In this document: piece by piece, positions 45,850-53,948 of the stretch
Layout: every line of letters starts with the position of its first letter
Numbering within the stretch: the first letter of the stretch is position 1
Assembly: GCA_023430975.1 (NCBI GenBank)
Contig: JAEYYB010000129.1
Location: forward strand, 85,958-149,957
Reading direction: 5' to 3'
Length of the DNA: 64,000 bases
Origin: Bacillota bacterium
GTDB taxonomy: Bacteria; Bacillota; Clostridia; Acetivibrionales; DSM-2933
Position numbers and translations under genes: made by a program
The notes under the pieces: generated by a model
What the model was told of the DNA's origin: nothing
Databases searched by the model: none
The model's input: the letters and a program-made list of their open reading frames with translations, nothing else

Positions 45850-45946
45850 TTAAAAGTGTTAATAATCTTACATTTGGCGGAGCAAATAACCAACGGTTCA
45901 ATGGGATTTGCTTAAGACAAATGTAATAGATTTATCACTTTTAATT
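45850..45946. repeat. palindromic repeat R1 copy H
   Basis: Full copy with outer arms ATTAAAAGTG / CACTTTTAAT. It lies between sigI and rsgI, inside what should be one transcript. Confidence 0.8.
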
Positions 45947-46022
45947 TAGGAATGGAAATGTTCTGAGAATTTATATGCACAGTTACAATTTGTGTGTTTG
46001 CTCGTTTAAGGGGGGAGTAGCA

Positions 46023-47807
46023 ATGAAATATGAAGGTATTGTTATAAGCTTGACAAAAAGCAAAGCGGTAGTTACAACTAACGATTTTCAATGCTTTTAT
46101 ATAAAGAGAGGTCCTGCAGAATATGTAGGAAAGGAAGTTGAATTTACAGAAAGAGATATTATCAGAGAAAGACCAGCGTTGGAAAAACTCATGATAGGTG
46201 TTGCTTGTATTGTTATTCTATTTGTTATAGCCTCATTTTCAAATATTGTAGGCATAATCAATATAAATGATATTTTTTCCGAGCCAAGAGCCTTTGCTTA
46301 TATTGATGTAGACATTAATCCCAGTCTTGAGATAGAAATTGATAATGCCGGGGACGTTATGAAGTTAGTTCCATTAAATGAGGATGCAAAGGTCCTTGTT
46401 AAGAAATTAAAGTTTGGTAAAATTAATGTTTCTAAAGCCATTTCTAATATTATAGATGAGGTGAAAAAGGATAAGTATTTAAATGCAGCTGAAAAGGATT
46501 ATATACTAGTATCAAGCACTTTGAACAACAAAAAAAGTGAGTTTGATAAAGAATATCAAGTTGGTAAGGAAAAACTCGATAATATTATGAACTCATTAAA
46601 AAACAGTTTACAAGAAAAAGAAAATAGCAAAGTAAATGTATACCTAATGCAAACAAATATAAACGAAAGAAAAGAGGCACAGAGGGAAGGGATATCTACC
46701 GGCAGATATGCATTGTATAATAAATACAAAAATTTGGAAAGTGATTTTTCGGTTGAAGAGGCTAAAAAAGTTAATGTTAATGATTTGTTAAAATATATAT
46801 TAAATGATAAAGAAGAAAAGGACAGCCTAAATAGTATTCCCAAACCGACTCCTTCAAGTTCTAAGGCTGATAATGTGAAAGGAAACGATACTGCAGAAGG
46901 AAACGATACTGCAAAAGGAAATGATACTACGAAAGGAAATGATGCTGCAAAAGATTCTGCGAAAGAAAATGATACTGCGAAAGATTCTGATATTAAACCC
47001 AATACGCCTATACAAACGCTGAAGGCAACGCAAAATACTATTAGAACACAAAAGCCTGTGTCAACACAAGTACCAACAAAAACACTGACGGAAAATCCTG
47101 TTACTGTATATCAGAATATAAATTATACCGGGTGGGCTGTTGAGTTGGCCGTTGGAGATTATGACATGTTTCAGCTTTTCGATAAAGGAATTATAAATGA
47201 TGTTGCATCTTCTATTAAAGTAGCTTCGGGATATAAGGTGACGTTATATGAAGATTACGATTTTACAGGAAGGTTTGTTGAGTTGACTGCAAATAGTAAT
47301 AATTTAGCAGACTACGACTTTAACGATATAGTTTCATCCATCAAGGTGGAACTAGACACTCCGAATTCGAGGCAGACAAAAAATATAAAATCACAATTTA
47401 TGAGGTTGGAATCATATAATTTTCGTGGACAGTTTATTCGGCATCAATCATTTAAAGCAAGTATTTCAAAGGATGTGTCTCCATTTGATGATTCGGTATT
47501 CAAAATGGTTCCTGGTCTTGCCGACCCGGAATGCATATCCTTTGAGTCAAAAAATTTTCCTGGGTATTACCTGATGCATGAAAACTTTGAAGTTGTTCTT
47601 AAGAAATTTGATGGGTCGGATAATTTTAAAGAATGTGCAACCTTTAGAAAGGTATCTGGGTTGTGGGGTAAAAATTCAGTTTCTTTTCAATCACTGAATT
47701 ATCCCAATAGGTATATAAGACACAAGATGTTTTATATGCAGATTGACGAGATAATTACCGACCTTGACAAGAAAGATGCCACATATTATGAAATTAAAGT
47801 CAAGTAA
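46023..47807 (+). CDS. rsgI: RsgI-type anti-sigma factor with crystallin-like and CBM42 (AbfB) sensor domains
   Basis: 594 aa from the ATG at 46023 (AAGGGGGGAG upstream; the in-frame ATG at 45975 has none). The N-terminal cytoplasmic anti-sigma domain spans about 1-52 (MKYEGIVISLTKSKAVV). A single membrane helix at about 57-80 is followed by the conserved periplasmic domain with YIDVDINPSLE; N99-P100 is the motif at which RsgI proteins are known to self-cleave. A Lys/Asp/Thr-rich repetitive spacer (GNDTAKGNDTTKGND) leads to a beta/gamma-crystallin-like domain (about 360-455, VYQNINYTGW, LYEDYDFTGRFVEL). A C-terminal AbfB/CBM42 trefoil (about 458-594, FESKNFPGYYLMH, FQSLNYPNRYIRH) binds arabinofuranose side chains in known members. 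It probably senses arabinoxylan and releases SigI. Confidence 0.9.
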   Translation: MKYEGIVISLTKSKAVVTTNDFQCFYIKRGPAEYVGKEVEFTERDIIRERPALEKLMIGVACIVILFVIASFSNIVGIININDIFSEPRAFAYIDVDINPSLEIEIDNAGDVMKLVPLNEDAKVLVKKLKFGKINVSKAISNIIDEVKKDKYLNAAEKDYILVSSTLNNKKSEFDKEYQVGKEKLDNIMNSLKNSLQEKENSKVNVYLMQTNINERKEAQREGISTGRYALYNKYKNLESDFSVEEAKKVNVNDLLKYILNDKEEKDSLNSIPKPTPSSSKADNVKGNDTAEGNDTAKGNDTTKGNDAAKDSAKENDTAKDSDIKPNTPIQTLKATQNTIRTQKPVSTQVPTKTLTENPVTVYQNINYTGWAVELAVGDYDMFQLFDKGIINDVASSIKVASGYKVTLYEDYDFTGRFVELTANSNNLADYDFNDIVSSIKVELDTPNSRQTKNIKSQFMRLESYNFRGQFIRHQSFKASISKDVSPFDDSVFKMVPGLADPECISFESKNFPGYYLMHENFEVVLKKFDGSDNFKECATFRKVSGLWGKNSVSFQSLNYPNRYIRHKMFYMQIDEIITDLDKKDATYYEIKVK

Positions 47808-47837
47808 CATCACAACAATATTAAGACAGCGATTTAT

Positions 47838-47887
47838 AATAACTTCTACTTTCAACACATGTGTTGAAAGTAGAAGTTATTTTTTTG
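47838..47887 (+). terminator. terminator after rsgI
   Basis: A perfect 22-bp palindrome centred on CACATGTG (47838-47859 with 47860-47881) ends in a T run. Confidence 0.9.
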
Positions 47888-47970
47888 TAATGAGTAACAG
47901 TGATAATTATCTTACAAATGTGCTCAAATACTTAAAATCTCAGTGTAATTTTAAGTATTTAAGCAACAAG

Positions 47971-48067
47971 ATGAAAAGTGTTAATAATCTTACATTTGTC
48001 AGAGCAAATAACGAACGCTTTTACGGGATTTGCGATAGACAAATGTAAAAGATTATTCACTTTTCAT
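47971..48067. repeat. palindromic repeat R1 copy I
   Basis: Outer arms ATGAAAAGTG / CACTTTTCAT, inner ACATTTGTC / GACAAATGT, stem GCAAAT / ATTTGC and loop AACGAACGCTTTTACGGG. Almost identical to copy K. Confidence 0.85.
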
Positions 48068-48287
48068 ATAGGAGGGAGTATAGTGCTATTTATAACTCCA
48101 TAACATTTGTTCGAAATTGTGATGATTTTTAAGTGGGGAATTTTATTCTTATTCAAATAATTCTTATTTAAAAATATTGGGTAGTGTGACCAACAAACAT
48201 TTCTTAAGACAACTAACAGTAAGGGTAATAGAAATAAGGAAATATTATACATATGTTTATATTTAGTCATCTGTGATAAAAATTGGT

Positions 48288-48347
48288 AAAATTTTAGATG
48301 TTTTAAGCAAAATCTTTATTAAGACTTATCATGGTTACTAATATAAT
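48288..48347 (+). promoter_or_regulatory. activator-box promoter, copy 3 (permease operon)
   Basis: AAAAT half-sites at 48288 and 48309 (21 bp apart). AAGCAAAATCTTTATTAAG is followed by exactly 18 nt and TATAAT (48342-48347), about 245 bp before the permease start. Confidence 0.65.
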
Positions 48348-48383
48348 AAAAACAAGACGAAATCAACTATTCTATCCTTATTA

Positions 48384-48450
48384 ATGCATGAATGAAAACA
48401 ATTTCCGCTTTGTAAACGATATTTATAGCGGAAGTTATTTTGGTCATGAC
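48384..48450. repeat. repeat R2 copy 2
   Basis: TGCATGAATGAAAACAA, TTTCCGCTTTG, CGATATTTATAGCGGAAG, TTATTTTGGTCATGAC. The ends match copy 1; the inserted hairpin of copy 1 is missing. Confidence 0.5.
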
Positions 48451-48591
48451 TACGTTTGCAATTGATATGATATTCCTTTAAATAAAACCGAAAAGGTTGG
48501 AACGACTTAATAACAATGCTCCAATAAATATTTTATATAAGTGGTAAATTAATTAGTTTATTTAAAATACATTATGTGAGGGGAATGTGCA

Positions 48592-49590
48592 ATGACAACA
48601 AATGCAAGCATTACACCAGATGTAAACATTTCACCGGATGCAAGCACTGCACCAAAGAAAAAGCACTTCTGGAAAAAGTCGGGATTTATTAAGGAGCTAG
48701 CAAAAAATAAGGCGATGTTTCTTATGCTTCTACCACCATTCATTCTGGTATTTGTCAACTATTACTTGCCTATGTTTGGCGTGGTCATCGCTTTTAAAAA
48801 TTTCAACTATAATGATGGGTTCCTAGGCAGTCCATGGGCGGGATTGCAAAATTTCAAGTTTCTTTTCATGTCCGATGCAGCATGGCAGATTACCAGGAAC
48901 ACCATTTTATACAATTTGTTTTTCATTTTGATAGGTTTAATTTTTGCAGTTTTATTCGCATTGGCTCTTAATGAGTTGAGAAATAAGTTGGCAGCCAAGT
49001 TTTATCAGTCGGTAATATTTTTACCCTACTTTCTCTCATGGGTGGTTGTAGCCTATCTTGTACTGGCTTTTCTGGATCCCAACGGATTTTTTAACAAAAC
49101 AATCGTTAATATATTCAACTTACAGACTGTGGATTGGTATGCTTCGCCTCAGCATTGGCCGTTTATATTAGTGCTGGTAAATCTATGGAAGAATATTGGT
49201 TACGGTATTGTCATCTACATTGCTGGAATTGCTGGAATTGACCAGGAATATTATGAAGCTGCCGTATTGGACGGTGCCAGCAAGTTGCAGCAGATAAGGT
49301 ATATCACTATTCCGTTTCTGGTTCCTTTTATGATTGTAACAGCTATTATCAACCTTGGAAATATCTTTAGGTCTGATTTTGGACTTTTCTACCAGGTTCC
49401 GATGCAGCAGGGGCTTTTGGCACCCACGACGGAAGTACTGGATACTTACATATATAAAGCATTGATAATGAGCGGCGATCTTGGCATGTCTTCGGCTGCT
49501 GGATTATACCAATCTGTTGTGGGATTCTTCACAGTTTTGATAGCCAACTGGGTGGTTGGTAAAATCAGTAAGGAGAATAAGATATTCTAA
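48592..49590 (+). CDS. oligosaccharide ABC permease, LplB/YtcP-type (CUT1)
   Basis: 332 aa with six predicted membrane helices and the EAA-like cytoplasmic loop EAAVLDGASKLQQIRYITIP, typical of LplB-class permeases for complex sugars. The N-terminal 30 residues are a polar, Pro/Thr-rich extension of unknown role. It is the first gene of the uptake operon with a second permease (49762) and a large binding protein (50780). No ATPase gene is nearby, so a shared MsmK-like ATPase is expected. GAGGGG precedes the start. Confidence 0.88.
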   Translation: MTTNASITPDVNISPDASTAPKKKHFWKKSGFIKELAKNKAMFLMLLPPFILVFVNYYLPMFGVVIAFKNFNYNDGFLGSPWAGLQNFKFLFMSDAAWQITRNTILYNLFFILIGLIFAVLFALALNELRNKLAAKFYQSVIFLPYFLSWVVVAYLVLAFLDPNGFFNKTIVNIFNLQTVDWYASPQHWPFILVLVNLWKNIGYGIVIYIAGIAGIDQEYYEAAVLDGASKLQQIRYITIPFLVPFMIVTAIINLGNIFRSDFGLFYQVPMQQGLLAPTTEVLDTYIYKALIMSGDLGMSSAAGLYQSVVGFFTVLIANWVVGKISKENKIF

Positions 49591-49598
49591 CTAATCTA

Positions 49599-49697
49599 AT
49601 TAAAATCACTATAAATCTTACATTTAGCAGATCGAAATAACGAACGCTTTAATGGTATTTTGCAATAGATAAATGTAAAAGATTAATTGATTATAAT
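49599..49697. repeat. palindromic repeat R1 copy J
   Basis: Outer arms ATTAAAATCA and TGATTATAAT form their own pairing, different from other copies. The inner arms resemble copy A. It lies between the two permease genes. Confidence 0.75.
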
Positions 49698-49761
49698 CTA
49701 TATTAAAATTTATAAGACTATTGCATTTAAGTCTATAATTTGTCATTTGAGGGAGGAAAAT

Positions 49762-50700
49762 ATGAAGGCGAAAAATATAAATGTGAAAAATATAAAAGAA
49801 TCTTTAAGTTTAAACTCCATTTCACCTACTGCTAATTTAATATTAAATGTAATATTTTCAGTCTATTGTATTGCCTGTGTAGCACCATTGTTTTTGATAT
49901 TCATGGTATCCATTACAGACCAGACATCTCTTGCAACCAACGGATACTCATTTTTTCCCAGCAAAACCAGTTTTGATGCATACCGGTATTTGTTCAATGA
50001 TATGGAGAAATTGTTAAGATCGTATGGTGTTACAATTTTCACATGTGTTGTTGGTACATTCTTTTGTGTATTGTTTACAATGTTATATGCCTATCCGATT
50101 TCAAGAAAATCATTTAAATACAGGAATTTTTTCTCCTTCTTTATGTTCTTTACAATGCTCTTTCAAGGAGGACTAGTGCCTTGGTATATCCTTTATACCA
50201 AGTACCTGCATTTGCAGAATAATATTGCGGCTATGATTATGCCGGCTGTCATGAATGCATTTTACGTGCTGATTGCTAAGACATTTTTTACAATCAATCT
50301 GCCGGACTCTGTGCTGGAAGCGGCTAGAATCGATGGTGCCAGTGAATTCAAGATATTCTACACCATTGTTATTCCAATGTCCACTCCTGTTATTGCTACA
50401 ATAGCATTGTTTTCATTTTTGAGCTACTGGAATGATTGGTATCTTTGTCTATTATACATTAATGATCCCCAATACTATAACATTCAATATTCAATGTATC
50501 AAGCCCTGCGTTCCCTACAATTCCTGACATCCTCTCTGGCGTCAGCTTCAGGGAATACTTCCAGTGCATTGGCAAATGTGCCTGGAGAAACTCTGCGTAT
50601 GGCTATGGCGATTATCGGGATAGGTCCTATTATTTTCGCATATCCCTTCTTCCAGAGATATTTTATAAAGGGACTTACTATTGGTGCAGTAAAAGGTTGA
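49762..50700 (+). CDS. oligosaccharide ABC permease, second subunit (CUT1)
   Basis: 312 aa from the ATG at 49762 (GGGAGG upstream); a longer in-frame reading from 49687 starts inside the repeat flank. Six membrane helices and the loop EAARIDGASEFKIFYTIVIP mark the MalG-like partner of the LplB-type permease. The end (PFFQRYFIKGLTIGAVKG) is typical of this subclass. It forms a heterodimeric channel with the previous gene. Confidence 0.88.
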   Translation: MKAKNINVKNIKESLSLNSISPTANLILNVIFSVYCIACVAPLFLIFMVSITDQTSLATNGYSFFPSKTSFDAYRYLFNDMEKLLRSYGVTIFTCVVGTFFCVLFTMLYAYPISRKSFKYRNFFSFFMFFTMLFQGGLVPWYILYTKYLHLQNNIAAMIMPAVMNAFYVLIAKTFFTINLPDSVLEAARIDGASEFKIFYTIVIPMSTPVIATIALFSFLSYWNDWYLCLLYINDPQYYNIQYSMYQALRSLQFLTSSLASASGNTSSALANVPGETLRMAMAIIGIGPIIFAYPFFQRYFIKGLTIGAVKG

Positions 50701-50779
50701 TTACGGCTTGGGCGGAAATATGAATTTTTGTCTTTGCTGATCAATATATAGACATTACAAAATTTAAGGAGGAGTAATA

Positions 50780-52300
50780 ATGTTCAAAATCAAAAGGTTG
50801 GGATGTAACATTGTTTCTGCTGTTTTAGCATGTGGTATGTTATTGTCAGGGTGTGGAAGTCCTAATTCGACTAAACCAACTGATACCAGCACAACATCGA
50901 ATCTGAAACCCTATGAGATCAATGCATATTTTCTTGCACCTCAGTGTAAGGATGTAAAACTGGTACAGGATGAACTAAACAAGATTCTTAAGAAAAAAAT
51001 CAATGCTACTATCAAATTGAATTATTATTGGTGGGATAGCTATCAACAGAAGCAGCAATTGGCAGTTGCTTCCGGTGATAAGATAGACATTATGTTTTCT
51101 CCAAGTTGGTGGGGATTTAATGACTATGTTGCCAAAGAGGCCTGGTTACCGCTGGACGATCTACTTCAGAAACACGGAAAGGATATTATTGCGAATATTG
51201 CACCGGCATATTTGAAAGCACCTATTGTAAACGGAAAGCTATATGCGATTCCGACAGCAAAGGATATGTTCGGAACTGGGGGATTCATATTTAATAAGGA
51301 ACTGGTCGACAAATACAATTTTGATATAAATTCTATAACAAAGCCTGAGGATATAGAACCATGGCTTAAAATTATAAAAGAAAAAGAGCCGGGTGTAATC
51401 CCGTTCTTGTCCTCAAAGGGTGACCAGCAACAATATTTGTGCCAGGATTGGCAGATCAATGTCGGTACTGTGGATGTGCCTGTGGGTTACGAAAAAACCG
51501 ATGGAGATGTTAAAATTATAAATCTTATGGAAACTGATATCGCAAAAAGAATTTATAAATTGTCTCGCAGCTGGTATCAGAAAGGATATATAAACAAGGA
51601 TGTGGCAACGCTCCAGGACGGAACTCCGATGAAAAAGGCTAAGAAAGTGTTTGCTTGGACAGACCAGTTGAAGCCTGGAAAAGCTGACGAATTGAAGGCA
51701 CAATTTGGATATGATCTGGTCCAGGCAAATGCTTGGAAAGATATTCAGTATTATACAACAACCCCAGACTTGACAAACTCACAATTGGTTATTCCAAGAA
51801 CATCAGGTGATCCTGAAAGGGCAATGATGTTTATAAATCTGCTATTTTCAGATAAAGAGATCAAAAATCTTCTGAGTTGGGGTATTGAAAACAAGCATTA
51901 CCAGAAGATAAGCGAAAACCAGATATGCTTTGCTGACGGTGTTAACGCCGACAACTCAGGTTACTACGGGCTTGCTCAGTGGTCCATGGGTGGAAGCCAG
52001 TTCTTGGATTACCTGTGGGTAAGTGAGAGCCAAGACAAGTGGCAGAAGATGCAGGAATTCAATGAATCTGCAAAACCAATGAAGATTGTTGGATGGACTT
52101 ATGACTCCAGTAATGTTAAATCAGAAATGGCAGCACTGGCTACGATAGGCCAGAATAAGGGACAGCCGCTTTCCCAAGGGTTGGTTGACTATGATACATA
52201 CTATCCGGGTCTCAAGACTTCACTAGAAAAAGCAGGTATTCAAAAGGTTATCGATGATTGCCAAAAATCGGTAGACGCTTTTGTTTCGGGATTGAAATAA
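50780..52300 (+). CDS. large oligosaccharide-binding lipoprotein (LplA/LipO type)
   Basis: 506 aa lipoprotein with lipobox LLSGC. It is a bulky family-1-like extracellular binding protein of the LplA type that partners LplB/YtcP permeases (INAYFLAPQCKD, ASGDKIDIMFSPSWWG, YAIPTAKDMFGTGGFIFN). Many aromatic residues in the presumed cleft (YYWWDSY, SWWGF, YCLAQWSMGG-like stretch) fit an oligosaccharide ligand. In this setting arabino-xylo-oligosaccharides are the likely cargo. AAGGAGGAG precedes the start. A strong terminator follows. Confidence 0.85.
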   Translation: MFKIKRLGCNIVSAVLACGMLLSGCGSPNSTKPTDTSTTSNLKPYEINAYFLAPQCKDVKLVQDELNKILKKKINATIKLNYYWWDSYQQKQQLAVASGDKIDIMFSPSWWGFNDYVAKEAWLPLDDLLQKHGKDIIANIAPAYLKAPIVNGKLYAIPTAKDMFGTGGFIFNKELVDKYNFDINSITKPEDIEPWLKIIKEKEPGVIPFLSSKGDQQQYLCQDWQINVGTVDVPVGYEKTDGDVKIINLMETDIAKRIYKLSRSWYQKGYINKDVATLQDGTPMKKAKKVFAWTDQLKPGKADELKAQFGYDLVQANAWKDIQYYTTTPDLTNSQLVIPRTSGDPERAMMFINLLFSDKEIKNLLSWGIENKHYQKISENQICFADGVNADNSGYYGLAQWSMGGSQFLDYLWVSESQDKWQKMQEFNESAKPMKIVGWTYDSSNVKSEMAALATIGQNKGQPLSQGLVDYDTYYPGLKTSLEKAGIQKVIDDCQKSVDAFVSGLK

Positions 52301-52323
52301 ATAATGCAAGCAATGGTTTAAGT

Positions 52324-52358
52324 GAGTGCAGTGAATGCAATTTTCACTGCACTCTTTT
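52324..52358 (+). terminator. terminator after the binding-protein gene
   Basis: GAGTGCAGTGAA/TTCACTGCACTC (52324-52335, 52343-52354), perfect 12 bp, then TTTT. It separates the importer from the downstream hydrolase genes. Confidence 0.85.
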
Positions 52359-52362
52359 AAAT

Positions 52363-52420
52363 GTCAAGGAAACTATGGTGTATGCTACACCACAATTTCT
52401 CACGACAACAATCAAGGTTG
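52363..52420 (+). ncRNA. 58-nt structured leader element, copy 3 (upstream of GH43)
   Basis: GAAACTATGGTGTA/TACACCACAATTTC hairpin (two mismatches), then CTCACGACAACAATCAAGG and TTG. It is placed between the terminator and the ribosome site AAAAGGAG. The second hairpin seen in copies 1 and 2 is absent. Confidence 0.6.
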
Positions 52421-52438
52421 ACAAAAGGAGTGCTTGTG

Positions 52439-53860
52439 ATGACAATGAAAAAACAAGGATTAAATCCATATCTTCCATCATGGGAATATATTCCTGATGG
52501 AGAACCATATATTTTTGATAACAGGGTATATGTTTATGGCTCGCATGACCGTTTTAACGGGCATGCATTTTGTTTGAATGATTATGCATGCTGGTCAGCA
52601 CCTGTTGAGGATCTGGCTGATTGGAGGTATGAAGGTGTAATTTACAAAAAAACAGATGATCCACTTAACAAGGACGGCAGCATGTGTCTTTATGCACCGG
52701 ATGTTACGGTCGGGCTGGATGGATTATATTATTTGTACTATGTTCTTGACAAGGTGGATATTGTATCAGTGGCAGTCTGCGATAGCCCTGTCGGCAAGTT
52801 TGAATTCTATGGATATGTACATTATTCTGATGGAACGCGTCTGGGCGAAAGAGAGGGTGACCAGCCCCAGTTTGATCCTGGAGTACTGACAGAGGGAGAG
52901 AAAACATATCTATATACAGGCTTTTGTCCAGTTGGTGACAAATCAAGAAAGGGTCCCATGGTAACGGTGATTGGTCCGGATATGCTTACTATTGTGGAAG
53001 AGCCGCAATTTATAGCACCGAGTGAACCGTACAGCAAGGGCAGCGATTTTGAAGGGCATGAGTTTTTTGAAGCTTCTTCTATAAGAAAAAAAGGTGATAC
53101 CTATTATTTTATTTATTCCTCAACCGTCTTTCATGAATTGTGTTATGCTACCAGTAAATGTCCGACAAAAGATTTTAAATATAGGGGAGTTATTGTAAGC
53201 AATAATGATTTGCATATTGATTCTTACAAACCGGCAAATAAGCCTATGTATTATGGTGGTAATAACCATGGCAGTATTGTCGAAATCAACGGAAGGTGGT
53301 ACATTTTTTACCATAGACATACCAATGGAACAAATTTCAGCAGGCAGGGCTGTATTGAGCAGATAAAATTTAAAGATGATGATACCATAACTCAGGTAGA
53401 GATGACTTCCTGCGGTTCCAATGTAGGACCGCTTGCAGGACGAGGAGAGTATCCGGCCTATATTGCATGTAATTTGTACTGTAAGGACGAGGAAAAGTAT
53501 ACAGGTACTTTAGGAGCATGGATGGACGGTCGCTTTCCCAAGATAACCCAAGATGGAAAAGATGGAGATGAAGAAACCGGCTATATTGCAAATTTAAGGG
53601 ATGGTGCTGCAGCCGGATTCAAATACTTTGATTGTAGGGGAGTTAAGAAGGTTAAAATCAAAGTACGTGGATATTGCCGTGGAGCCTTTGTGATAAAGAC
53701 ATCATGGAATGGTACGCTGCTTGGAAAGATACCTGTTGACTTTTCGAATGTTTGGAAGGAATATTCTGGGGATATTGTAATTCCGGACGGCATACAGGCA
53801 TTATATTTTGAGTATACAGGCGAGGGTAATGCTAGCCTGGCATCCTTTACGCTGGAGTAA
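52439..53860 (+). CDS. cytoplasmic GH43 beta-xylosidase/arabinofuranosidase
   Basis: 473 aa from the ATG at 52439, 8 nt after AAAAGGAG; the longer frame from 52361 would translate the leader RNA. There is no signal peptide, so it acts inside the cell. GH43 propeller with base Asp in WEYIPDGEPYIF, Asp in LYAPDVTVG and acid Glu in FFEASSIRKK, followed by a beta-sandwich (about 360-473) like CBM6. The same two-domain order forms the C-terminal half of the secreted enzyme at 12521. It probably degrades arabino-xylo-oligosaccharides delivered by the preceding importer, together with GH51 at 55227. Confidence 0.88.
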   Translation: MTMKKQGLNPYLPSWEYIPDGEPYIFDNRVYVYGSHDRFNGHAFCLNDYACWSAPVEDLADWRYEGVIYKKTDDPLNKDGSMCLYAPDVTVGLDGLYYLYYVLDKVDIVSVAVCDSPVGKFEFYGYVHYSDGTRLGEREGDQPQFDPGVLTEGEKTYLYTGFCPVGDKSRKGPMVTVIGPDMLTIVEEPQFIAPSEPYSKGSDFEGHEFFEASSIRKKGDTYYFIYSSTVFHELCYATSKCPTKDFKYRGVIVSNNDLHIDSYKPANKPMYYGGNNHGSIVEINGRWYIFYHRHTNGTNFSRQGCIEQIKFKDDDTITQVEMTSCGSNVGPLAGRGEYPAYIACNLYCKDEEKYTGTLGAWMDGRFPKITQDGKDGDEETGYIANLRDGAAAGFKYFDCRGVKKVKIKVRGYCRGAFVIKTSWNGTLLGKIPVDFSNVWKEYSGDIVIPDGIQALYFEYTGEGNASLASFTLE

Positions 53861-53904
53861 GGCATGATTAAAAAAATTACTTCCGCTTTCTTCGTGACTA
53901 AAAC
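53861..53904. repeat. repeat R2 copy 3 (half element)
   Basis: GGCATGATTAAAAAAATTAC and TTCCGCTTT match the left half of R2. The right half (AGCGGAAGTTATT) is absent. It lies between the GH43 and beta-lactamase-like genes. Confidence 0.4.
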
Positions 53905-53948
53905 AATGTGCAAAGAAAAAGGGATGTATAGCAAAGGAGATAAGTAAT

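Larger units (their letters stand above)
47808..48591. other. 784-bp intergenic region between rsgI and the permease operon
   Basis: Holds a strong terminator (47838-47887), R1 copy I (47971-48067), the third activator-box promoter (48288-48347) and R2 copy 2 (48384-48450). Short open frames at 47764-48048 (plus) and 48064-48270 (minus) run across these elements and look non-coding. Nothing else was recognised. Confidence 0.6.

Noticed and set aside
47764..48270. Short open frames on both strands after rsgI
   Set aside because: They cross a terminator and R1 copy I and overlap the rsgI end; no coding character.
48412..48426. TGTAAACGATATTTA considered as a catabolite-repression (cre) site
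   Set aside because: The right half does not match the consensus ending.
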